The translations under genes were made by a program, and so were the position numbers. A stretch of 64,000 bases of DNA, from positions 1 through 64,000 of the forward strand of contig NW_019173988.1 of assembly GCF_001642475.1 (NCBI RefSeq), in the 5' to 3' direction. Numbering within the stretch: position 1 is the first letter of the stretch; every line of letters begins with the position of its first letter. The notes below the pieces were generated by a model. It was not told the origin of the DNA, did not search any database, and was given only the letters and a program-made list of their open reading frames with translations. Origin of the DNA: Fonsecaea monophora. Lineage: Eukaryota > Ascomycota > Eurotiomycetes > Chaetothyriales > Herpotrichiellaceae. Below are positions 43,990 through 56,919 of this stretch, piece after piece.

Positions 43990-46900
43990 ATGTCTGGATC
44001 GACACCTTACGCGGTTCGTTCGCCGACGCAGTCGAACCAATACCCACCACCGTATTCACCAACTCACCCGAACCGCCCTTTTTTCGTCCACGAGCCGTTC
44101 CAGATACCTCCTCAACACCTCATCCAAACTCCGCCTCCGTTTGCTCCTGCGTCGCTGGTCCATAGCCCGCATCACACCCGGCCCACGTTGGCATCACCCT
44201 TGCCTTCGGCGAGCGCCTTACCACCGCCACCACCACCTCCTCTTCCTCCTTCGATAGGCGCAGGACCGCAGTATCAACCTCTGACTTCAAGTCCACCGTT
44301 TGCGCTTCAGAGATCGTATTCTGGACATCTGGTTCATCCCAGTATGCCGTCAGCATACGATGTCAATCCTTCGCACGCGCATCCAGCTGGGCCCCCGAGT
44401 TCGGCGCTGCAGTCTCCTTTGAGGGATCACCATAGCCTCACCAATGGAAGACCTGGAGACATTTCTTCTTCAGATTCGCGGCCGCAGTCGAAAGATGTGA
44501 GTTTTCAAATGCGCTGCCGCCCCAATGAGATGCTGACTTTGTCCCATAGAAGCCTGACAGAGCGAGCAACCCAATGTCCTTTGCAAGCATTCTTGGTCCT
44601 TCGAACAATGAACCCTCTCCTAAAATGGCTGAAGCAAAGCTGCCGCCAGCGCGACCAGCGACACCGCCGCCACCACCACCACCGTCAGCGCCGGCGCCAG
44701 TGCCGATATCATTGCCCATGGTAGAAAGCAAGATTGTGCCTGAAACAGTACCTGCGACGAAAATGCTAGATCTTAGTCCAGGTCAGCCTTTGGGGAATGG
44801 CCACACCAAATCACAATCGAAGGCGGAAGCAGTACTCCCTCCTAAGAAACATCTCGCTCCACCACGACCACGAAAGATACTCACAGAGGGGGAGGCCGAC
44901 AAGATACTGAAGGCCCTTGCCGTTATTGATGAGACTGTTTTCAGTGATGCCGAGGATGCGGCCTGGTCCGAATACAAGGAACGGTACAAACAGAGAAGCA
45001 GGAAGAGAGCTGCAGATGTCTACGAAGGTGAACTGCACAAGCGGAAGGTAAGTGATTCATCTACCGCACCCAACACAACAGTCCGGCTGACCTCCCTCAT
45101 AGCGTCGTCGCGGCTATCTTTTAGAATCTTTCATCCGGTCCATGGACAAACAAGCACTCATTGCCACCCAACGCTTTCGTGAACGCTTTGAGCCTGTCGC
45201 TGCCAAAGAAATTGCAGACAAAGATCACCAGAGCGAAAAGGAGAGAAAGAAAGATATGCAGCGCAAACGCCGTCGTGAACAGCAGATTCGCAACGAGAAG
45301 GAGAGACTCGAGGAACTCGAACAGCGCGCCCGAGAGGCCGAAGATCAAGAAGAGGCACAGAAGTATCTGAGACAAGCAGAGAAATCCCAGGCCCGCATCA
45401 AACAAACCACCGAATTGCTCGAGGGTGTTCCCCCTCAAGAAGACATGGAAGTCCCAGCACCAGCCCCCAACTACGAAGGTGGTGTTACCTCGTCCTTCCA
45501 GCTCGCCACGCCCGAACCTGGAGAACCTCCCAAGAAGCGAAGCAAGAAGGACCCCGGTGCTCCCTCCGCTCGTTTGAAGAAGTCCAAGGAAAAGAAGCAA
45601 GCCGAGAAAGATGCCGCAGAGGCGGCTTACGCGGCAATGGAAAAAGATGCCTTGATCCAGATTGCACCCAAGGAAGAATCAACACCCGCTCCATCAGGAA
45701 AGTCCAAAAAGTCCAAAGTCCAAGAACCCCCCGCCAGCCCTCCACCCCAGACAGTCAACTATGAATCGAAAGGGTACGTTCAAATCTACGAGCAAATCTG
45801 GAGAGACTTGGCCAGGAAAGATATTCCCAAAGTATATCGCATCAAGCAAGTATCTCTTGCTACCAGAAGCGAAAATCTCCGCAAAACTGCCATCCTCGCG
45901 AGCAAACAAGCGCGCAAATGGCAGGAGCGCACCAACAAGAGTATGAAGGATACACAAGCACGAGCGAAACGTGTCATGCGGGAGATGATGTCCTTCTGGA
46001 AACGCAACGAGCGAGAAGAGCGAGATCTACGTCGTCTGGCCGAGAGGAAGGAGATTGAAGACGCAAAGAAAGCTGAGGCGGATCGTGAGGCCAACAGACA
46101 GAAGCGAAAGCTCAACTTCCTTATCTCGCAAACCGAGATCTACTCACACTTCATCGGGCGAAAGATCAAAACAGACGAAATCGAAAGAGCTACAGACGAT
46201 GCCGAAGTTGCCGGGGCTGTGGAGAAGAGGGTACCTGCCGCAGATCGGGACCGTGGGATGGACGACTTGTCACTGTCTGATGAGCACGGAAATCACAAAG
46301 TCACAAACTTTGAAGACCTCGATTTCGACGCCGAGGACGAGTCGGAGCTGAGAAAAGCCGCGGCGGCCAACGCTGCAAGCGCATTACAAGATGCGCAGGA
46401 CAAAGCCCGCAACTTCAACGCGCAAGAACCGATGGATGCCTTTGATTCTAGTGAGATGAACTTCCAGAACCCCACCATGGCTGGCGATGTCCAGGTCTCC
46501 CAGCCCAAGATGTTACAAGCGCAACTCAAGGAGTACCAGCTCAAGGGCCTCAATTGGCTAGTCAACCTTTACGAGCAAGGTATCAACGGCATCCTGGCAG
46601 ACGAGATGGGTCTCGGCAAAACGGTGCAATCCATCTCGGTCATGGGCTACCTTGCGGAACAGCACAACATCTGGGGACCGTTCTTGGTCATTGCTCCCGC
46701 CTCGACGCTACACAACTGGCAACAAGAAATTACCAGATTTGTACCGGCCATCAAGGTTCTTCCATATTGGGGCAGTGCAAAAGACCGCAAGATTCTGCGA
46801 AAGTTCTGGGACCGGAAACACATTACTTACACGAAAGACTCCGAGTTTCATGTTCTCGTTACTTCATATCAACTTGTCGTTCAGGATGCTCAATATTTCC

Positions 46901-49225
46901 AGAAGATCAGATGGCAGTACATGATTCTGGACGAGGCGCAAGCAATCAAGTCGTCGAGCAGTTCGAGATGGAAGACACTTCTCGCTTTCCAGTGCCGCAA
47001 CCGACTTTTGCTGACCGGTACGCCTATCCAGAATAACATGCAGGAGTTGTGGGCTCTACTCCACTTCATCATGCCGACGCTCTTCGACTCTCATGACGAG
47101 TTCAGCGACTGGTTCTCGAAAGATATTGAAAGCCACGCGCAGAGCAACACCAAGTTGAACCAGGATCAACTCAAGCGTCTGCATATGATTCTCAAGCCGT
47201 TCATGTTGCGACGTGTCAAGGCCCACGTGCAGAAAGAACTTGGCGACAAGGTTGAGAAGGATGTCTTCTGTGAGCTCACCTACCGACAACGAGCATACTA
47301 TTCGAATTTGCGTAGCAAGATCAGCATCATGGACCTTATCGAGAAGGCGGCGCTGGGTGGCGACGAAGATACTGCCACACTGATGAACTTGGTCATGCAG
47401 TTCCGCAAAGTTTGCAACCACCCGGATTTGTTCGAACGAGCAGACACGACGTCCCCCTTCTCGATGTCGTATTATGCCGAGACTGCCTCATTCGTCCGCG
47501 AGGGGTCATTTGTGCAGGTTGGCTATTCAGTTCGCAACCAGATTCAATATGATTTACCTCGAGTACTTTGTAATGATGTCGGAAGAATTGACATTGCTGG
47601 GCCTGGCAATCCGTACGCTGGGTTCCGACGCGCTGGCTTCAAGACCAAGGGACTTGGGGGCTTGATGAGAATCTGGACTCCTGAGCACATCAAAAACTCG
47701 GCGGAGGAAGACGGAGCTTTCTCATTCTTGCGATTTGTCGACACCTCGGCAGGTGAAGCCTCATTTCATGGCGAATCGGGACTTTTTGAGCGCGCGATGA
47801 AGCTCAAGAAACAGCAGGGACGAGGCTTACACATCTTTCAAGATTCTGAGGACGGACCCGACGGGCCGCCTGTGCATGCTATGTTCAACATCGTGGAAAA
47901 CCAACCGCGTCGGGCCCTGATGGAACTGGACCCCAACTCGAACCTCGCGAGACTTTGTAATGTTTCCACGGATACCCTTGCAGAACATGGAGTCTCAGTG
48001 CTCGAGCCGGCGGCCCGGCCAAAGGCGTTGGCTCCGCCGATTGAGATCAGTTGCTTCGATCAATCGTCCATCTCTGAGCGACACTTGACCTTTTTCAACA
48101 TGGATATTCGCAGTACTCTGTATCCGCTGGAAGCTTCACTCGAGGAGAAGTTGCTTGAGCGTGACGTGGATCCTGCCAATTTCCCCATCTCCAACATGCT
48201 ACCAAGGCCGGAATCTGCGAAGGCCAGGTACACCAACATCTCGGTGCCATCGATGCGCCGATTTGTTACAGATTCGGGCAAGTTGGCGAAACTGGATCAG
48301 CTGCTCCGAGAACTCAAGATGGGCGGCCACCGTGTGCTCTTGTACTTCCAGATGACGCGTATGATTGATTTGATGGAAGAATACCTTACGTACCGTAACT
48401 ACAAGTATTGTCGACTGGATGGTAGTACCAAACTGGAAGACCGGCGAGATACGGTGCACGACTTCCAAACGCGGCCCGAGATCTTCATCTTCCTATTGTC
48501 GACACGTGCAGGTGGTCTCGGTATCAATCTGACATCTGCCGACACCGTCATCTTCTACGACTCGGACTGGAATCCCACGATCGACTCACAAGCCATGGAC
48601 CGAGCGCATCGACTTGGTCAGACCAAGCAGGTTACTGTCTATCGCCTCATCACTCGAGGCACGATCGAAGAACGAATCCGCAAGCGGGCGATGCAGAAAG
48701 AGGAAGTCCAACGTGTCGTCATCACCGGTGGAGACGGGGCTGGTGTGGACTTCAATACTCGTGATCGACGTGAAAATAGGACCAAGGATATTGCCATGTG
48801 GCTTGCCGACGACGACCAAGCGGCTCTTATTGAGCAAAAAGAGAAGGAGATTGCCGAGAAACCTGACGAAGAGAACACAAAGAAGCGAAGCAAGAAGGCA
48901 GCAGCAGCAGCCGCTTCACGTAAGCGAAAGGGCGAGATGAGTTTGGATGACATGTATCATGAGGGTGAGTGCTTATTCCCCGGTCTAACGTTGTTCTCTG
49001 TCGTTGGCTTTGGCTAACCGTGTTTCCCCTCCAGGCGAAGGACATTTCGAAGATGCTTCGGCGAAACCATCCGGCGCAGCAACGCCAGTAAGTGCGCCCG
49101 AGACAGCGGCTGGACCAAAGCGCGGGCCGCGTGGTGGACGCGGTGTGAGCAAGAAAGCCAAAACGGCCAAACAGAGACTTGCAATTGTCGATGCTGAAGG
49201 GGATCTGGGTATGAGCGGGACATGA
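43990..49225 (+). CDS. INO80: INO80 chromatin-remodelling ATPase
   Basis: INO80 is the motor of the nuclear complex that slides nucleosomes and edits H2A.Z, acting in transcription, replication and double-strand-break repair. Four exons: 43990-44496, 44550-45047, 45103-48964, 49035-49225 (1685 residues, usual for moulds). Order: a Pro/Ser-rich disordered N-terminus; charged coiled-coil sequence (~350-430); the DBINO domain (from ~560, YEQIWRDLARKDIPKVYRI); SNF2 lobe 1 with DEMGLGKT (Lys841) and DEAQ (~945-948); the long INO80 insertion between lobes; and helicase-C with LDGSTKLEDRRD, STRAGGLGINLT and QAMDRAHRLGQTKQ. It ends in a basic tail (GPRGGRGVSKKAKTAK). The last intron (GTGAGT...CCAG) must be removed to reach this tail; reading through gives an early stop. 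Identification is secure. Confidence 0.97.
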
Positions 49226-50611
49226 ACCATCAGGGGCGATCTGGAACGTTTCATGGAAGACGCAGCACCAAAAAGAGACACAAGGGATATTAATATCAAA
49301 GACAAAGGGACCCGGGTCTACTGGGGTTTTGAGATAGAATTGGCCAGGGAAGCAGGGTATCGGGAGTGACTTTTTTAGCGTTTGATGGCGCCCAATGTAC
49401 GATTATGGGAAACTGTTTGCAACATTCGAGGGCCGTACGAGGTTACGGGATGATGAAGCGGACTGGGGCTCAGACTCATACCGGCTTTGGGGGTGGAAGA
49501 ACATTGCATGGCAGGACGAGGGAGAGCGAGACGAGGGTGTTTGCTGTGGGTGAGGCGTGAGGCTCATGCTCTCACGGGTGCTACTCGGGTATCAGCAGCA
49601 CCTTTTCGACACGGCAATGTGTTGGGTTGGCCAAGCAAAAAGATTCATCATTAGTTTATCATTCAGAAGAGAAAAGAGGGTTTGACAATCTTGACTCCTC
49701 CTGTTTTCCATGTATTTATCCAAACTCTCTGACTCGGTGGCTTCGGAGGTCGTCGCGGACGAGAATGCCGGTACGAGTAGTTTGTATATTGCTAGCGAGT
49801 GGAGGACGTCGGACAAGGACGCCTGTCTGCGGCCCTGGTGGCCCTGGACCTTTTGGAAGATAGGTTCCTGAGTATGAGATACAGGTGGATTGTTTCAAGA
49901 TCAACCTCTAGGGCCAGGTGGTCATGTCCGCGTCGAGGCTCCACGGAGGCGATGGGGTTGTGATGATAGCGACTGTGATGGAGGATGGGAAAGTGGAGGA
50001 GCGAGTGCCAGGAACCGCAAGCCCCCCTGTCAAGGAGAAGGAATCCGCAGATGAAAGATACGAGTATGTCCATGATGTCCAGTACTCGTGCTTCATGCCT
50101 CGGAGGAGGTAGTAAGGAATAGTCGAGGGTGGCTGATGGTGATGGTGAGGACGAGGATGAGAATTCATCTCGCTCTCGAGCATGCACCCCCCCGCCATTT
50201 TACTTGGTGCAATGTTCAATGTTCACACTGCCCGTGTCTCCCCCTTCAAATCGCATGCGCACAACCTTGCATTAAATTATTTCCCACCCACAATCCAATC
50301 CGTCCGAGTCTCTGCCAGCCACATACGTCCTTGATAACCCCCTTGCGACGCCCTACGACGGCCCGGCGCTCGTCAAATAGATAAGCTCATGAAGCTTGTT
50401 TGTCGGTGGATCTCTTATATACAGAAATGATTCAGTATCCATCAATCAATCGCCATGGGGTAGCTAACAAGTATGATAGATATAAGTATCAGTGTCCACT
50501 GCCGCTCATGTCCTTCTCCCCTGCTATCGTCTGTGCCTTTCTTGTCCTTTGCCTTTCTTCTACCGCGATAGCCTCCAGTTGACAGGTCTTTTCGCCTGCG
50601 TCCACCATACC
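49226..50611. other. Intergenic, INO80 to permease
   Basis: No gene recognised in ~1.4 kb. It contains the INO80 3' end and the permease promoter. Frames of up to 131 codons near 49792-50219 (minus) are Ser/His-rich shadows without domains. Confidence 0.5.
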
Positions 50612-52628
50612 ATGGCTCCTCGCCGCCTGTCGTCTTTGGTGGGCAGTACGAAGGATGGACCGTTTGACTCTACTATTGCGACCGAAACCCAACTGGCACA
50701 GCTGGGCTATGAGCAAGGTATGCAACCCTCTCACATGACGGAGCCTCGTTGCTGACTCCCTGGAACAAAGAACTCAAACGCTCATTCTCCCTTCTGGGCA
50801 TGGTGGGATTCAGCTTTTCCATCGTCACTTGCTGGACCGCCCTGGGAGGGACTTTGATCGTGGGCATCGTCGCTGGCGGTCCTCCCGTCATGGTCTGGTC
50901 GTGGGTGGGCATTTGTCTGCTCTCCCTGACCGTCGCCTACTCGTTTGCCGAAATGTGCTCCGCCTATCCCACTGCTGGCGGCCAGTACAGCTGGGTGGCT
51001 ATCCTCGCTCCGCCCAAATACGCCCGTGGTGCCGCTTTTGTCACGGGGTGGTTCATGTGTACGGGCATCGTGGCCATGGGCGCCGTCAACAACTTTGTGA
51101 GCCTCTCTGTGGTCTCGCGTCAATTCGTCATTCCTACAAAGCCTTGGCTTACTAACTGTCTCCTCGACGTATTCCAACAGCTCGGCGCAAACTTCATCCT
51201 TGGAATGGCCAATCTGAACAATCCATCCTATACCATCGAGCGTTGGCATACCGTCCTGGTGACCTACCTGATAGCAACACTCGCCGCCCTCTCGAACGTC
51301 TACCTCTCCCGCTGGCTCAATCAGATCTCTACCTTTGCCGTGGCGTGGAACATTCTCAGCTTTTTTGTCGTCATCATCACCATCCTGGCCGCCAACGATC
51401 ACAAACAGTCTGCCAGCTTTGTATTTTCTGATTTTCAGAACCAGACCGGTTTCTCGTCGGGCGGCATGGCTGTCATGATTGGTCTTTTACAGACATTGTT
51501 TGGTACGTCATAGACTAGGGTGTCTATTTTTGCTATTTTCTCCATCTAACCGCCCGGGCAGGCATGTGCTGCTACGATGCTCCTAGGTAAGGACTGAAAG
51601 CCCCTTGATATGGGTCAAATACGCTATACGTCTTGTAAGCTAATCCTTGTGCTCTCTTTCCCAGCCACATGATCGAGGAAATGCTCAACCCGGCAAAGGA
51701 AGCACCCCAGGCCATCATCCTCTCTGTATACCTAGGTGCTGTGACCGGATTTGTGTTCCTGATCTCGGCGTTCTTCTGTATCGGCGATCTCGACGCTACG
51801 GCAACAACGCCGACAGGGGTGCCGCTGATCCAGATCTTCTTCGACAGCACAGGCAGCACTGGAGGGGCGACAACGCTCGCCTCCATGATCACCGTCATCA
51901 TGCTCATCTGCTCCAACTCGCTAATGGCCGAGGGGTCGCGGGCACTCTGGGCATTTTCACGCGACCACGGCCTGCCCTTTAGCAAGCTGTGGGCCCGCGT
52001 GAACAAGAGGTCCCAAGTCCCCGTGTACAGCGTGCTGCTGTGCGGTGTGCTCCAAGCCGGGCTGAACAGCATCTACTACGCCTCCTTCGAAGGGTTCTCG
52101 ACCGTCATCTCCATCGCCACCTTTGGCTTCTACCTCTCGTACGCAGCGCCGCTGTTCGTGCGGCTGTGGTCACTCGTCACACACGCCAACCCGGCCGCGA
52201 CCACCATCCGCGGCGGCGTCTACACCCTCGGCCGGTGGTCGCCCTACATGAACCTAGCGGGCCTGCTGTTCCTGGTCTTTGCGGGCATCGACTTCAACTT
52301 CCCCCAAGTCGGCCCCGTCACCGCCAGCAACATGAACTACTGCAGCGCGGCCTTTGGCGTCATCGGCCTCGTCAGCGTCGTCACCTGGCTCTTTGACGGG
52401 CGCAAGAACTTTACGGGACCCCAGACCCCGGGTATTGTCAATGCCATTGACGCCGCCGGTGGAGGTGGAGGTGGAGGTGACGACGACAAGGGATTGACAC
52501 CTGACAGAGTGGTGACTGGCGACGTTGATGTGAAGGACACAAAGGATGAGAAGCACGCCATGACGGGTTCGCCCGGAGGGGAAAGCAATGAAACGGTGCC
52601 CGTCGGAGATGTGGGCAAGATCGCATAA
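50612..52628 (+). CDS. APC-superfamily amino acid/choline permease (Hnm1/GABA-permease group)
   Basis: A 12-helix plasma-membrane proton symporter of the fungal amino-acid/choline transporter family. Five exons: 50612-50717, 50771-51096, 51181-51502, 51562-51586, 51665-52628, giving 580 residues. Family signatures are FSLLGMVGFSFSIVTCWTALG in helix 1, FAEMCSAYPTAGGQYSW and IERWHTVLVTYL, then CCYDAPSHMIEEMLNPAKEAPQA across the 25-nt fourth exon. The second intron (51097-51180) is 84 nt and has no stop in frame, so an unspliced reading also stays open. I remove it because CTAAC and CAACAG signals are present and because relatives run NN-LGANFILG directly. The C-terminal tail is Gly/Asp-rich and cytoplasmic. 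Choline, GABA or another amino acid could be the substrate; sequence does not decide. Confidence 0.88.
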
Positions 52629-53421
52629 ATCTCGAATGTGTACCTAGTCAGCCAGATAGGTAAGTAGGTGGGTAACAATAGGTGTACTCATAAGGTAATT
52701 GTCCAGAATCGGCCGGACTTGGCCAGAACTGGCCGGACGTAGAATTGTCGTGTCATGAAATCCGCACTCAGTTAATTACACTCATTGTATAATCCTAGAT
52801 GCCTAGTATTAGACACATGGATGGACTGGAGAGATGGATTGGTCAAGAAAATGTCTCTGCAGCTTTCTGTCTCCTGTCTTCTGTCTTGGCCACACGTATT
52901 GAATGACATGACATGGCATGGCGTGGGAAAGTGATTATGATTACACTTGTGAACATGATGATTTATATCACAATGTGCTCATGACCATGGATGGGGTTCT
53001 TGAGTGTCTGTCTGTCTGTCTGTATTCTAGTCATCCGACCTGTTACCTATGTAGTACTAGCTAGGTAGGCTTTACACTCTAGTTGAACATCTTAATCATT
53101 AGGGCATTGTGAAATGGACAAAGCCCTTGCATGCCTGTGGCACGGAGAGCGGGGAAAGCCGGGGATGTTGACTTCATTTGCCATTCGCCCATACTGCCTG
53201 ATCGTCCGTGTGTGCGTTACCCATTGGTTCTTCCCCCCAAAGTTATCTGCGTGCCTGGTCAGATGTCGCAAACCTCGATCGTAGTCTCAGACATCCATAT
53301 ACAGCATCTATCCCGTGCTTCCATCGGCTGCGCTCCTCTCTTTTCTTTTTCTTTTTTTTTTTCTCCCCCCCAAGTGTTGCTTCTCACTTCGGCGGATAAT
53401 ACGTGTCGTCCTCTCTACCTT
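52629..53421. other. Convergent intergenic region, permease / FHA kinase
   Basis: Two 3' ends meet here. No gene recognised. It contains GGCCGG/GGCCAG imperfect repeats (52710-52740), a GTCT tetranucleotide run (53004-53023), and a TTTCTTTT-rich tract near 53340-53365 that could be part of a terminator. Confidence 0.5.
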
Positions 53422-56298
53422 TTAGCGCGGGAGATAGAGCTTTGATGCATATGGTGGAGGACGGACTTCGGCTAAGGCTGGTTTCTTCGGCCGATGGACG
53501 AGCAGAGGCAGTCTCTGCACATGAGGACTGCCACGATCGACTCTCGGACGGCCTTGATTCTCGTTTTCGCCATCATCGTTGGCTAAGTCGAAGATCGACC
53601 TTCGACTGCTCAGGCCGGTCGGCACTGACACGTCTTCCGTGTCGCTGTCTTCGGCGAGCTCGAAGATGGATCCACGGCGGTGCTTCTTCTTTTTCGAGGC
53701 CTTTAGGTTTGCCTGTGTTGTAGACACACGGCGTTTGAGCTTGCCTTGTTCACGTGGTGTCGTTGCTATGTTGCAAGCCGGATTTGAGTCGTCGGCAGTT
53801 TTGATATTGATCGAGCTCTGATTGTCACTTAACATATTGCCAAGGTTTCTCGGGATAACAAACTCAGATGGCACGTTGTTTGTGCTGAGCTCGCCAAAGG
53901 ATTTGAAATGAGAGCCCGGAAGGCCGTCCTGGATAGCAGCCTCTGGTGAACTCGATATCGTAGAAAAGGGGAACCTCGAACGCGCGCCCTCCCGGGTTTG
54001 ACGATCTTTCGAGGTAGCTGTTCTCGAAAACGACTCGTTGATCCCAGAGCGAGCTGGTGTGACCGGCTTAGATTCCTTGCCAACGGAAGTCCTCTGACAG
54101 CTTCCTAAGTCGGCATCAGTTGGCGTCTGCTGTGACTGATACGGGAGTCTGTTTCGAGGAGGCTCTGAAGCAGCTCTGGGTTTCCTGGAGACGCTCGTTG
54201 TTCCTGGATCCGATGACTGTGATGTCGGGAGCGTAGCCCCTGAAGATTTGCCTCCCACTCGCATGCGCAATGACTCTGCAGATCGTGGTGACCATTTCTT
54301 AATGGCAGATAATACTTCCTCCGACAGTCTTTCGTCTGGATCTCTTCTTGGCCATAACCCAAGATGCATGTTTCTCGGAAAAGGCTTGTAAGGTGGCTCG
54401 ACTGGAGAAGGTGGTCTGGAACTGCTGCGCTTGGTCGAATCTCGAAGACCTAATGAGCTCAGCAACTTCCGAATAGACCCGCTGTCCCGAAATTCAACCA
54501 CTTGAAACTTTGGGGTTCGCGGTCGCCAGTCTCTGATTGTGCGTTTATACAAATCCTCAAAGTCGTTCTTGTGCACTTCATTGGAGAACCAAGAGTGAGC
54601 GAGAGCATCTTCCGCTGTCATTCGAGCGTCCTCGTCGAGCACCAAGAGCCGCTCAACGAACTCCCTCGGCCGTTGTCTCACCGCCTGCCATTCTGTTGAC
54701 TGGTGAAGAAATTTCAGGTTACAATCTCGGGCCAGCTTTTCCGAATACGTGTTTGTAAGAGGATCGGAGAAAGCCAGACCCCCTGTGAGCAACACGACCG
54801 AGACACAGCCAACCGCCCACATGTCCACAGATCGAGTATAACCCGGTCTCTCGGGCTCCAGGTTGCTTCGCGCATATCCCAGTATCTCGCTAGAAGAGGG
54901 TCAGTAGATTGAACGGGAAAGATTGCATCAATACCCACGGCGCTGCGTATTCGTGTGTTCCTATAATGGACGACATTCGGTGCATCTTGCTCTCAATTCT
55001 CCGAGCTGCACCGAAATCCGTCAACATAACTCGACATCCCGCGGCCTGGCTCGACATGAGAACATTGTCGGGTTTGATATCTCGATGAACGATGTTTTTG
55101 TTGTGAAGAAAACGCAAGGCGACCAAGATCTGTCGAACGATGACAGCCGCCTCGACTTCAAGCAGCTTCCCTTTCCTCAGCTCGATGTAGGAAAATAGGT
55201 CGCCGGCGCTAACGAGATCTTGCATGATGTATCTGCAAAGTCAGCTGAAACAATGTGCATCAATGATCTCCTTACATGGTGTTGTCAGTAATGTACACCT
55301 TTTCGATGCCGACAATGTTCGGCTGCACATCTCAAAATCAGTCACTTCCAAATTGTCTCGAGAGGGGACATTACGTGGCTAATCGAGGTAAGGATTTCCA
55401 CCTCACGATAGTATGCGCATATCTTTCTCTCCAAGGCGTTCTCTCTTTTTCGCTGGTCTACCCATGCCTTGAACTTGCGTTTTTGGGCTACGCTATCGAC
55501 TTCTTCAGCTGGAGCGGGTTCCTCTGGCCGTCCAAATAGGAGCAGCGGTCGAGGGCCGAGTTTTCGTAGGTCAACAACTTTGCACGCAACCTGGCGCCGA
55601 GCTATCTGTTCAATTGCCATGTATACTCGACCAAAGGTGCCTGCGCCGAGAAGCCTGTCGGTGAGAACGTAGTCTTTGCCGAATTTCTGTGTTTGTCAGT
55701 GTGCGCATCGGAAAGGTGTACCTGTCACCGTACTGCCATCTCGGCCTCCTGCGTGTGATCAAAGTTCTCTTTTGCCGCTCCACTGGAGGTGGCGCTGAAG
55801 ATGAGGTATGTTTGACGGCTCAGTCGCAAGACATCATTGTCACTCAGAAGAAAGCCCCCATTGCCTTTTCCTATGAGAGATCCGTTCCAATAAGTACCAT
55901 TCTGAGACAGGTCTTCTGCATAGACCAGTGTGTCAATTTCGCAAGGCCCGTCATTCTCGTAGACCACGGTATAGACTCTTAGGTGCCGCTTCGAGATGTA
56001 GGGGTCGTTGAGCACATATTGACTATTGGGTGAGTGGCTGTTCAGTAGGGTAGTTCTTGGTCCTTACCAGCGATCATTGTCACGACCAATCACAATCTCG
56101 CGGTTAGGATATATCTTTTCCCCTGCAGAAGGCTAGTATGACCACAGACGAATCAAGTACGATGACGATCTTGAACCCACTCCCCAGAATTTTGCCCTTC
56201 TGGTTTTTGTGGATGAGCATTCCGGCAGGACTCGGTTTGGAGGAACTATCCCAGGCACTGCCGACACGGCGAACAGCAGAAGACGGAAGTGTAGACAT
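53422..56298 (-). CDS. FHA-domain checkpoint kinase, Chk2/Rad53/Mek1 family
   Basis: These Ser/Thr kinases read phospho-Thr marks through the FHA domain and relay DNA-damage or meiotic-recombination signals in the nucleus. Seven exons on the minus strand: 56298-56181, 56122-56068, 56022-55734, 55686-55375, 55322-55276, 55232-54939, 54889-53422, giving 860 residues. FHA domain ~50-140 (VIGRDNDRC, SKRHLRVY, DLSQNGTYWNG). Kinase domain from ~160: Gly loop GAGTFGRV, Lys190, HRDIKPDN with Asp325, DFG Asp346, and APE restored across the last splice. The activation loop has MSSIIGTHEYAAPE. The ~390-residue tail is disordered, basic and Ser-rich. A single FHA domain before the kinase fits Chk2/Cds1/PRD-4 or Mek1 better than two-FHA Rad53. 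The first exon and its start are the least certain part. Confidence 0.88.
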
Positions 56299-56780
56299 TG
56301 CCACAGCAAGGAAAGAAACAGACTTCACAAATGGAACGATGAGGTACGCTGTACCAGGTACTTGGTACTCGACGTGGCTCGGGTATGGACAGAAAGAAAG
56401 ACTTGCGAGTCGAGGCTGGCTTGACTGGATGGGGGATTGCAGAGTAGCGATCCGGCATCAATCCTGTCTGGCCATGATTGGCGTGGACATCGAGGATGAG
56501 GAAGAGTGAAGTGAGGGAACCTGGTGGAACTGCGAACGTGATCGATGACCGCATTGAGAACCTTAGTGCGTTCCAAACGAGTCAAATCCGCCAAGGAAAA
56601 TCTGGCAGCTGCACACAACAAAATTCCCCGCACAAGTTGCATCTCTGCTTCATCCCATCTCATCTAGCAACCTCATCCTCGAAACCAATCTGTACGTGGC
56701 TCTTCCCCCCCGAGACTCGACGAGCAGGACAATTCCATCACAAGCACATGCTAACATACATCAGTCCACATTGAGCGAAG
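56299..56780. promoter_or_regulatory. Divergent promoter region, FHA kinase / eL41
   Basis: It separates the kinase start (minus) from the eL41 start (plus). On the eL41 side I place a 5'-UTR intron at 56692-56764 (GTACGT...GCTAAC...CATCAG), 16 bases before the ATG. Introns in the leader are common in ribosomal protein genes. A GGTACGCTGTACCAGGTACTTGGTACTC cluster of GTAC words lies at 56343-56369. Confidence 0.5.
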
Positions 56781-56919
56781 ATGAGAGCCAAGTGGAGAAA
56801 GAAGCGAGTTCGTCGCCTTAAGCGTAAGAGGAGAAAGACCAGAGCCCGCAGGTAAGTGTCTCGACGTTGTCGTTGCTTGCGCAGAGGGGCGATGTCTAAT
56901 TGTGACCTACAGCAAGTAA
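56781..56919 (+). CDS. RPL41: 60S ribosomal protein eL41
   Basis: eL41 is the smallest ribosomal protein, an Arg/Lys-rich helix at the interface of the two ribosomal subunits. Exons 56781-56851 and 56913-56919 encode 25 residues, MRAKWRKKRVRRLKRKRR then KTRARSK, the near-invariant eukaryotic sequence. The intron (56852-56912, GTAAGT...CTACAG) splits the Ser codon, so the last coding exon is only seven bases, CAAGTAA. Reading straight on gives a different, wrong end. A leader intron probably lies just upstream (56692-56764). The gene is far below usual length cut-offs and is easily missed. It diverges from the FHA kinase. Confidence 0.96.
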
